This document shows, one piece after another, positions 6,961 to 11,530 of a DNA stretch of 11,530 bases. Below the pieces are notes generated by a model. It saw only the letters and a list, made by a program, of their open reading frames with translations, did not search any database and had not been told where the DNA came from. The DNA is from Vulgatibacter incomptus_A. Its GTDB lineage: Bacteria; Myxococcota; Myxococcia; Myxococcales; Vulgatibacteraceae. Where the stretch lies: the NCBI GenBank assembly GCA_040391605.1, contig JBEBXK010000076.1, positions 1 to 11,530 on the forward strand, in the 5' to 3' direction. A program made the translations under genes and the position numbers. Numbering within the stretch: the first letter of the stretch is position 1; each line of letters begins with the position of its first letter.

Positions 6961-8045
6961 AGACCGTCTCCATCGAATGCGAGGACGTCAGCCTCCGCTA
7001 CGGCGCCGTCCACGCCCTGCGCGACGTGAGCTGGAGCGCCGCCGCCGGCGAGCTCCACGTGCTCCTGGGCGAGAGTGGCTGCGGCAAGACCTCCCTCCTC
7101 CGCGCCGTCGCCGGCTTCGAACGGATCGACTCCGGCCGCATCCTCCTAGGCGGCGACGTCGTCGACGGAGATCACCGGGAGGCCGAGGCACCGTCGCCGG
7201 TACGGGAGCCACGCGAACGCGAGAGCCGGCGTCCCCGCTCCCCCGGCGGATGGGTCCCCCCCGAACAGCGCCGGGTGGGAATGGTCTTCCAGGACTACGC
7301 CCTCTTCCCCCACCTGAGCGTCGCCGCCAACATCCGCTTCGGCGCCAGGTCCCGCCCCCGCGCCGACGCGCTCCTGGCCAAGGTCGGCCTGGCCGACGTC
7401 GCCGACCGCCGCCCTGACTCCCTCAGCGGCGGCCAGCAGCAGCGAGTCGCCCTCGCCCGCGCCCTCGCCAGCGATCCCGCCCTGCTCCTCCTCGACGAGC
7501 CCTTCTCCAACCTCGACCCCTCCCTCCGCTCCTCCCTCCGCGCCATCACCCTGCAGATCGTGAAGGAATTCGAGCTCACCGCCGTCCTCGTCACCCACGA
7601 CGCCCTCGACGCGTTCTCCCTCGCCGATCGAATCTCCGTGATGCACGAGGGCCGCATCCTCCAGACCGGTAGCCCCACCGAGCTCTACCGCGCCCCCAAC
7701 TCCGCCTGGGTCGCCCAGAGCCTCGGCGTGGCCCAATACCTCGACGCCACGCCACAGGGCGACGGCGCCGCCTGCGCCTTCGGCGTGCTCCCTGCCATCG
7801 GCCCCCCCACCGCTCGCAAGGTCCTCGTCCGCCCCGAGCAGCTCACCGTCTCCCCCGACGGCGTCGAAGCCCAATGCGTCTTTCGGACCTTCCTCGGCCC
7901 GACCGTCCGCACCATCGTCCGCCTCGCCGACGGCACCCTCCTCGCCGCCGATCTCGAGGCCCACCACGCCCCGTCGCCAGGCGCCCCCTTGCGCCTCAAC
8001 ATCCGCGGCCCCGTCGCCTGGATCCCCGACGCCGCTCCCCCCTGA
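6957..8045 (+). CDS. Iron(III) ABC transporter ATP-binding protein (FbpC type) with an unusual insert
   Basis: Cytoplasmic ATPase (362 residues) powering the importer. The GTG start at 6957 overlaps the permease stop (GTGA) and has AGGAG at 6946-6950, six bases upstream. ATPase motifs in order: Walker A GESGCGKTS at 38-46, Q-loop Gln112 in MVFQDYALFPHL, signature LSGGQQQR at 156-163, Walker B LLLLDEP at 176-182, and switch His214. The C-terminal 110 residues include VRPEQ at 291-295 and fit a TOBE-like regulatory domain of the MalK/PotA/FbpC group. Oddity: between the first strands and the Q-loop, about residues 73-99 form a Pro/Arg/Glu-rich, low-complexity insert where relatives have a short turn. 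Substrate type is inferred from the neighbouring tyrosine-pair binding protein; the ATPase alone would not tell iron from other small anions or cations. Confidence 0.9.
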   Translation: MKTVSIECEDVSLRYGAVHALRDVSWSAAAGELHVLLGESGCGKTSLLRAVAGFERIDSGRILLGGDVVDGDHREAEAPSPVREPRERESRRPRSPGGWVPPEQRRVGMVFQDYALFPHLSVAANIRFGARSRPRADALLAKVGLADVADRRPDSLSGGQQQRVALARALASDPALLLLDEPFSNLDPSLRSSLRAITLQIVKEFELTAVLVTHDALDAFSLADRISVMHEGRILQTGSPTELYRAPNSAWVAQSLGVAQYLDATPQGDGAACAFGVLPAIGPPTARKVLVRPEQLTVSPDGVEAQCVFRTFLGPTVRTIVRLADGTLLAADLEAHHAPSPGAPLRLNIRGPVAWIPDAAPP

Positions 8046-8118
8046 CGTCCATCGCCCAGGGGGAGCGAGCCTCAACACGAGCGAATCGTGTCCACGCGCA
8101 TCTCCCCGGGGCTTCCGC

Positions 8119-8143
8119 CCTCCTCGCAAGTTCTCCGAGGAGG
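8119..8143. terminator. Hairpin between convergent genes, possible bidirectional terminator
   Basis: An 8-bp perfect stem, CCTCCTCG (8119-8126) and CGAGGAGG (8136-8143), closes a 9-base loop. It sits between the stop of the ATPase gene (8045) and the stop of the convergent small secreted-protein gene (8151), the expected place for a shared terminator. There is no T-run on either strand, so it would be a weak intrinsic terminator or an RNA-stabilising end. Confidence 0.45.
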
Positions 8144-8150
8144 TCGAGGA

Positions 8151-8426
8151 TCACAGGTCTTCGACGCTCCGCTCCAACTCGGGGACGAAGTTGCCCCGGA
8201 CCGGGATCATCGAGGCAAAGGACGCTCGGGGCGGCGCCAAAACGTAGCCGCCGCCGGCCTCGCTGATCGTTCCTTCGATGTCCACGGCGCTGAAGTCGAT
8301 GATCGTGGTCGACTGGACAACCACCCTGTCGGGCTCCTGCACCACCGTTTCGGTCTGCGCGAATGCCGCGCCCGCGATCGCCGTCGTCCCAGCCAACACG
8401 AGAGCTGCAACCAAGTGCCGAGTCAT
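8151..8426 (-). CDS. Small secreted or periplasmic protein of unknown function (91 residues)
   Basis: No enzymatic domain recognised. The protein starts with a clear Sec signal peptide: MTRH, a hydrophobic core to about residue 18, and a probable signal peptidase I site after AGAAFA at about residue 23. That leaves about 68 mature residues without cysteines. The mature part has a Val/Gln-rich stretch, then DFSAVDIEGTI, then YVLAPP and FVPELERSVEDL at the end. From memory this DFS-x-V-x-I-EG ... NFVPEL pattern resembles short secreted proteins seen in myxobacteria, but I cannot verify that here. The start ATG at 8426 is well supported by AAGGAGG five bases upstream. It is alone on its strand, convergent with the iron ATPase gene and 201 bases downstream of the VOC gene, so it probably has its own promoter. 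Confidence 0.75.
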   Translation of the reverse strand: MTRHLVAALVLAGTTAIAGAAFAQTETVVQEPDRVVVQSTTIIDFSAVDIEGTISEAGGGYVLAPPRASFASMIPVRGNFVPELERSVEDL

Positions 8427-8627
8427 GACTGCCTCCTTGGATCTACGGAAGACACTGCCTTCGACCGGTCTCTTGCGATGCTGACCTTCTCCGCCCTTCG
8501 AAGAAGTCGGCCGGTCGAGGAGCAGTCTACCCTCCAGCGATCAGCCGGACAACCTGATGGAGGATTGCCTGCGGCTGCGCGCTTGTCCTTCTGCTCCCGC
8601 GAGAGGTCGTGGAGGATGCACCACATA

Positions 8628-9071
8628 TCAGCCCTCTTGGAGCATCGCGGTGTAGCGCCGCTGCATCTCCTCTGGGGTCAGCTCCTCGATCGCGTGGCCG
8701 ATGAGCCACTCGTGCCCGAAGGGGTCTCGTACTGTGCCGGAGCGCTCGCCGTGGAACTGGTCCTGCGGAGCGCGGACGACCACGGCGCCGGCCTCGTTGG
8801 CGCGCTGAATCAGGGCGTCCGCGTCGTCCACGTGCAGGTGTAAGGACACGGTCGTCCCGCCGAGGGTCTGCGGGCCGACGATCCCATACTCGGGGTATTC
8901 CTCCGAGACCATGAGGATCGCGCCGCCGAGCTCGAGCTCCACGTGCCCGATGCGGCCGCTCGGCTCGACGAGGCGGAACTTCTCTTTGGCGCCGAAGATC
9001 CCGGTGTAGAAATCGATCGCGCGCGCTGCGTCCTTGACCCGCAGGTAGGCATACATCTCTCGAACAATCAT
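8628..9071 (-). CDS. VOC-family (glyoxalase/bleomycin-resistance fold) protein
   Basis: Cytoplasmic protein of 147 residues with the paired beta-alpha-beta-beta-beta layout of the vicinal oxygen chelate superfamily. First module: MYAYLRVKDAARAIDFYTGIFGA, then GHVELELGGAILMVSEE with the usual His and Glu positions. Second module: VSLHLHVDDADALIQRANEAGA, then the typical DPFGHEWLIGH strand. The C-terminal tail ELTPEEMQRRY is common in PhnB/YraH-like members. Such proteins can be metal-dependent isomerases or dioxygenases, or bind drugs; the substrate cannot be read from sequence. The start ATG at 9071 has AAGGAG seven bases upstream. It lies 19 bases after the AraC-type regulator on the same strand, so the two are probably one transcript and the regulator may control it. 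Confidence 0.87.
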   Translation of the reverse strand: MIVREMYAYLRVKDAARAIDFYTGIFGAKEKFRLVEPSGRIGHVELELGGAILMVSEEYPEYGIVGPQTLGGTTVSLHLHVDDADALIQRANEAGAVVVRAPQDQFHGERSGTVRDPFGHEWLIGHAIEELTPEEMQRRYTAMLQEG

Positions 9072-9090
9072 CGGCTTTCTCCTTGGTTGC

Positions 9091-9951
9091 TCAAATCCTG
9101 GCGCGATCCTCTCGCCCCGACGGTCGCGGGTCTTGAACGAAATTGACCAGCGGCAGGTGGTTCGGGTGGTGTGGCGCGACCGCCCGAAAGCGGCCAGGCG
9201 TCACCCCGGAGATGTCACGAAACTCGCGGGTCAGGTGAGCCTGGTCGGCGTAGCCCGCTGCTTGGGCGATCGCGGCGAGCGAGGTGGGCCTGCCGGCCGC
9301 GAGGGCGGCGACCGCGCCCTGGAAGCGAAGGACTCGAAGGTGGACCTTGGGAGCGAGCCCCACTTCCTTCCGGAAGAGCGAGAGGAAGTGCCGGTGACTG
9401 TACCCACTCGCACCGACCACTTCGCCGACCGACGCTCCCTGCTGGAGGCGCTCCAGGGCCCAGGCGGCGACGCCCGCCGCCGGCTCCCGCAGACGTGATG
9501 CCAGGAGCGCCTCCAGCATATTGACCCGGTCGTCTGGCGACGCAGCGTCGGCGAGCCGCTCGCTCCAGTCCATTGCGACCGAACCCCAGAGATCGGCGAG
9601 GGCAGTGTGGCGCCCCGCGAGCTCGCCCCCCGGCACGCCAAGGAGCGCGGACGCCGCGCCGGGCGCGAGCTGGGCGCCTACCGACGCGACGCCGCCGGGG
9701 ACGCTCCGCACGTACGCCTGCGCCCTCGCTCCACCGACGACCGCGGATCCCACCGTTCGTCCGGCGAGATCGTCGTCGCCGAGGTGCAGCCGCAGCGGCG
9801 GTCCGGACAGGCGAAAGGCTAGGTGCGCATCCCCGGTTGGGAGCACCCTCTCGCGCCCGTCCTCCACCGGAGGCGCCGCGACGGGAGCGGAAGCCCAGAG
9901 GGTCTTCACGAGGCCGCGCAACCGCGGATCCCTGGGAGGTCGGTGGACCAT
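9091..9951 (-). CDS. AraC-family transcriptional regulator
   Basis: DNA-binding regulator of 286 residues. The N-terminal part (about 1-120, MVHRPPRDPRLRGLVKTLWA onward) looks like the beta-rich ligand domain of the group annotated DUF6597. The C-terminal part (about 165-258) carries the two helix-turn-helix units of AraC proteins: SVGEVVGASGYSHRHFLSLF and SLAAIAQAAGYADQAHLTREF, ending with GVTPGRFR. The short tail VNFVQD is common in this subgroup. The frame is open to an ATG at 10080, but the family N-terminus begins at the ATG at 9951; the extra 43 residues look non-coding and contain a candidate promoter. It probably heads a two-gene transcript with the VOC protein. The effector is unknown. 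Confidence 0.85.
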   Translation of the reverse strand: MVHRPPRDPRLRGLVKTLWASAPVAAPPVEDGRERVLPTGDAHLAFRLSGPPLRLHLGDDDLAGRTVGSAVVGGARAQAYVRSVPGGVASVGAQLAPGAASALLGVPGGELAGRHTALADLWGSVAMDWSERLADAASPDDRVNMLEALLASRLREPAAGVAAWALERLQQGASVGEVVGASGYSHRHFLSLFRKEVGLAPKVHLRVLRFQGAVAALAAGRPTSLAAIAQAAGYADQAHLTREFRDISGVTPGRFRAVAPHHPNHLPLVNFVQDPRPSGREDRARI

Positions 9952-9965
9952 GTCTCGAACGCTCG

Positions 9966-9995
9966 ATCCTACGCGAATCTCCGATTGTATCTCAA
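9966..9995 (-). promoter_or_regulatory. Candidate promoter and small palindrome upstream of the AraC-type gene
   Basis: On the minus strand TTGAGA (9990-9995) and TAGGAT (9966-9971) are separated by 18 bases, a reasonable sigma70-type pair. The predicted transcript would start only about 8 bases before the ATG at 9951, hence a very short leader. An imperfect palindrome ATTG-N5-CAAT (9984-9996) overlaps the -35 element and could be an operator for autoregulation. All of this is pattern reading without experimental support, and high-GC genomes often use weaker promoters. Confidence 0.28.
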
Positions 9996-9996
9996 T

Positions 9997-10307
9997 GGAG
10001 ATGGGCAGAATACCCCCTCCTCTGGGCCAACTCATCCGCTCGCCGCCGAGAAGCGCACCCGGAGAGGCTCCTCCCTCCAAGGGCGCAGGTAGCCCGCCGG
10101 ATCGAGACTCAGGCGTAGGTGCTCGAGAGCAGGAGCATCGGCAGGGTGGTGTTCGAGGCGGCCTCGATTAGAATCGCCCCATGGGCACGAGTCGTCGCCT
10201 CTTCCTCATCCGGGCCGGCGTCCCCACCCTCCCGCGTCTGGGCGCCGGCATCCGCCATCGCGCGTGAAGCGCGAAGCCCACCCCATCTTTCAGACAAGGA
10301 CTCTTCA
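9997..10307. other. Gene-free stretch with no clear feature
   Basis: About 310 bases between the AraC-type gene and the FMN-reductase pseudogene. The only possible item is a 28-codon frame from ATG 10181 to TGA 10267, which has a TAGAAT hexamer (10169-10174) six bases before the ATG, resembling a leaderless start. Its product (beginning MGTSRRLFLIRAG) is too short and too basic to recognise. It could be a remnant of a gene or chance. The promoter of the former FMN reductase must have been in this stretch. Confidence 0.4.
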
Positions 10308-10648
10308 ATGCTAATCTAGGTAGTCATAGCCAGCACTCGTCTCGGTCGCCTCGCACATCACGTAGGAACCTGGTTCCTCGATCAGACCCGCGCCCACGGG
10401 ACCTTCGACCTCGAGCTCGTCGATCTCGCCGAGGTCGGCTTGCCGCTCTTCGACGAGCCCCGGCACCCCAGGCTGGGTCAGTAGGAGCACGAACATACCC
10501 GCAGGTGGAGCGACATCGTGGCCCGCGCAGATGCCTTCGTCTTCGTCACCCCTGAATACAATTACGGCCCTGCTCCTCTCTGATCAACGCCCTCGACTTC
10601 TTGGGCGGGGAGTGGGCCTACAAGCCGGTGGCGTTTCATCACACCTAG
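10308..10648 (+). pseudogene. Broken NAD(P)H-dependent FMN reductase (flavodoxin-fold) gene
   Basis: Remnant of an FMN_red-family oxidoreductase gene. From ATG 10308 (AAGGA a few bases upstream) the frame reads MLI, then TAG at 10317, then VVIASTRLGR, the flavin-phosphate loop (normally VxxSxRxGR). It continues through FDLELVDLAEVGLPLFDEP, a second TAG at 10482 where a Tyr is expected, then EHEHTRRWSDIVARADAFVF and VTPEYNYGPAP. Near 10575-10580 the frame shifts by one base; afterwards LINALDFLGGEWAYKPVAF follows and family similarity stops at about 10639, with TAG at 10646. The normal C-terminal third (VSYGG onward) is missing. The product of a working copy would be a cytoplasmic quinone, azo or flavin reductase of about 180-190 residues. 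Two nonsense codons, one frameshift and a 3' truncation make it non-functional. It abuts the 3' end of the convergent cysteine-rich gene, so the loss of its tail is probably a rearrangement joint. Confidence 0.85.
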
Positions 10649-10668
10649 CGAACAAGGACGGCACCACC

Positions 10669-11391
10669 CTAGAAGCACTGAGAATACCCAGGACACCGAG
10701 AGGCAAAACACTCATCCAGAGCGCATTGCTCCTGCGCGCAATAGACCAGGAAATCGCACTCCAGAGTATCCATGCACTCCTCCGCACAAGACAGGATACC
10801 GCTATCAACATAACACGCACCCTCATCACACGCCTCAACTGCGGCAATCCTGCACTCCCTACATCCAAGACTCTCCGGATCCCTGGAGCAAACACCTTTG
10901 CCTGAGCCACCTGTGCACGAAGGATTCGGAACGCATCGCGACTCCACACATAGGAGATCCCCGGGGCAGTCGGCGGTCTCCCCACAGATGTCACTCGAGC
11001 CTTCATCTACCGCCAGACAGCTACCATCAAGGCAAACAAGCCCGTCACGACAATCGACAGAAACCTCGCAAGGCGACCCGACACTGCCATCCCCCACCGG
11101 CGTGCATTCTTCAAACGCACATGCAAATCGACGCCCCCTGATATCTTTCGCACAGCCAATAGCCCAATCACATGCCAGAAAAGGCATTGACCGACATGCA
11201 CGCTCATCGACATTGCAGGACCCGCTGACGCACTGCAAATCCGCGGAGCACTCGAATCGGTCCTCCCGACTCCGCTCCGGGTAACATGTATCTATGATTC
11301 GCCCGTCGAATGCATCACAAAAAGACCGGCACCGCACGCGTCAGCACCCAACTCGACACAGCAAGGTGCAGAAAGAATCTGCGAAGGAGGC
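10669..11391 (-). pseudogene. Cysteine-rich secreted-type protein, 5' end removed by an insertion sequence and frameshifted
   Basis: The open frame 11337-10669 encodes 222 residues with 33 cysteines, arranged in modules such as C-x5-C-x5-C-x4-C (CEVSVDCRDGLVCLDGSC and CGETADCPGDLLCVESRC). This pattern fits disulfide-rich extracellular or surface proteins common in myxobacteria and their relatives; no enzyme domain is seen. The frame starts at a GTG (11337) with no ribosome site and no signal peptide, and an in-frame TGA lies just upstream at 11341-11343. A different frame upstream reads CCVELGADACGAGLF and would join smoothly to CDAFDG if the five-A run on the plus strand (11319-11323) had six, implying a one-base deletion. 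That frame runs to 11391, where an IS-like end begins, so the 5' part with its signal peptide has been cut off. Base composition is in the mid-50s percent GC, lower than the genes to the left. If the truncated frame is translated, the product would stay in the cytoplasm. Confidence 0.65.
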
Positions 11392-11478
11392 TGACCTGCC
11401 CCCCGGAAACTGGTCCATGGGAAGCGTGAGCCCAACCGTGCAGGATAGGGTTCATGCGAAAGAGCAAGTACACCGAGG
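11392..11478 (+). mobile_element. Left end of an IS3-family-like insertion sequence (interrupted remnant)
   Basis: The segment begins TGACCTGCCCCCC (11392-11404), followed by ACTGG at 11409-11413, CCA at 11415-11417 and GCGTGAGC at 11424-11431, a TG-initiated terminal repeat of IS3 type. After a leader containing AGGATAGGG there is an ATG at 11454 that opens with MRKSKYTE, the characteristic beginning of IS3-group OrfA proteins (typically MRKSRFTEEQI). The element is cut after 87 bases by a second, similar end at 11479. Assignment to the IS3 family rests on the OrfA start and the TG terminus. Its left edge coincides with the broken 5' side of the cysteine-rich gene, so this insertion probably disrupted that gene. 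Confidence 0.65.
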
Positions 11479-11510
11479 TGACCTGCCCCCCATCACTGGC
11501 CCACTCGTAG
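11454..11510 (+). pseudogene. IS3-type orfA, first eight codons, interrupted by a second insertion
   Basis: ATG 11454 with a purine-rich AGGATAGGG just upstream starts MRKSKYTE, matching the N-terminus of the helix-turn-helix OrfA of IS3-group transposases. At 11479 the sequence changes to the next element's terminal repeat, and the fused frame reads ten foreign codons to TAG at 11508-11510. The remaining roughly 80-90 residues of OrfA and all of OrfB are absent from the window, possibly continuing beyond the second element. Confidence 0.6.
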
Positions 11511-11530
11511 CGTGAGCTCGGTGAACTTCT
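11479..11530. mobile_element. End of a second, related insertion sequence, continuing past the window edge
   Basis: TGACCTGCCCCCC recurs exactly at 11479-11491, then ACTGG (11495-11499), CCA (11501-11503) and GCGTGAGC (11510-11517), with a three-base rather than four-base gap after the C-run. Downstream sequence differs from the first copy, so this is not a simple tandem duplication. Read on the minus strand, the terminal bases encode KFTELTLRVGQ then TGA at 11494-11496, which could be the end of an OrfB; in that case this is the right end of an element pointing leftward. Alternatively it is the left end of a different element. The body lies outside the window. Confidence 0.55.

Noticed and set aside
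8423..8626. 67-codon minus-strand frame between the VOC gene and the small secreted-protein gene
   Set aside because: No ribosome site, overlaps the start of the well-supported gene at 8426, and has no recognisable features.
8088..8843. 251-codon plus-strand frame antisense to the small secreted protein and VOC genes
   Set aside because: It covers two supported minus-strand genes and has no domain or ribosome site.
9952..10080. Longer AraC-type protein starting at ATG 10080
   Set aside because: The added 43 residues do not look like the family, and the region contains a candidate promoter; the typical N-terminus begins at 9951.

Overview
The window reads as high-GC chromosomal DNA from an aerobic or microaerobic proteobacterium-like organism. 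A member of the Myxococcota is my best guess, inferred from the strong GC bias at third codon positions, a secreted cysteine-rich protein with C-x5-C-x5-C-x4-C modules and a small secreted protein of a type I associate with that group. No rRNA, tRNA, CRISPR array or phage genes are visible.

Layout. (1) 1-3157, minus strand: a cbb3-type cytochrome oxidase operon read ccoI - ccoS - ccoN. The copper ATPase, the small assembly protein and the 5' part of the catalytic subunit gene are present, and ccoN runs off the left edge. (2) 3279-3989, plus strand: a divergent TauE/SafE (DsbD_2-like) membrane protein of the kind often found beside cbb3 maturation genes. (3) 4113-8045, plus strand: a complete ferric-iron ABC importer, with a lipoprotein binding protein, a fused two-domain permease and an ATPase whose start overlaps the permease stop by 4 bases. 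(4) 8151-8426, minus strand: a small secreted protein of unknown function, convergent with the ATPase across a hairpin. (5) 8628-9951, minus strand: an AraC-family regulator followed 19 bases later by a VOC-family protein, probably co-transcribed. (6) 9952-11530: a decaying, rearranged segment. It holds an FMN-reductase pseudogene with two nonsense codons, a frameshift and a lost 3' part. Next comes a lower-GC cysteine-rich protein gene cut off at its 5' side and frameshifted at a homopolymer. Last come two successive IS3-like element ends, the second inserted eight codons into the orfA of the first.

How it fits together. Parts 1-3 form a plausible metal-supply and respiration neighbourhood: copper for the heme-copper oxidase through the ATPase and perhaps the TauE/SafE protein, and iron through the ABC importer. 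That functional link is inference from adjacency. The right end is an insertion and decay hotspot. No new molecular system is clearly supported; the most informative signals are the nested insertion sequence ends and the two broken genes beside them.
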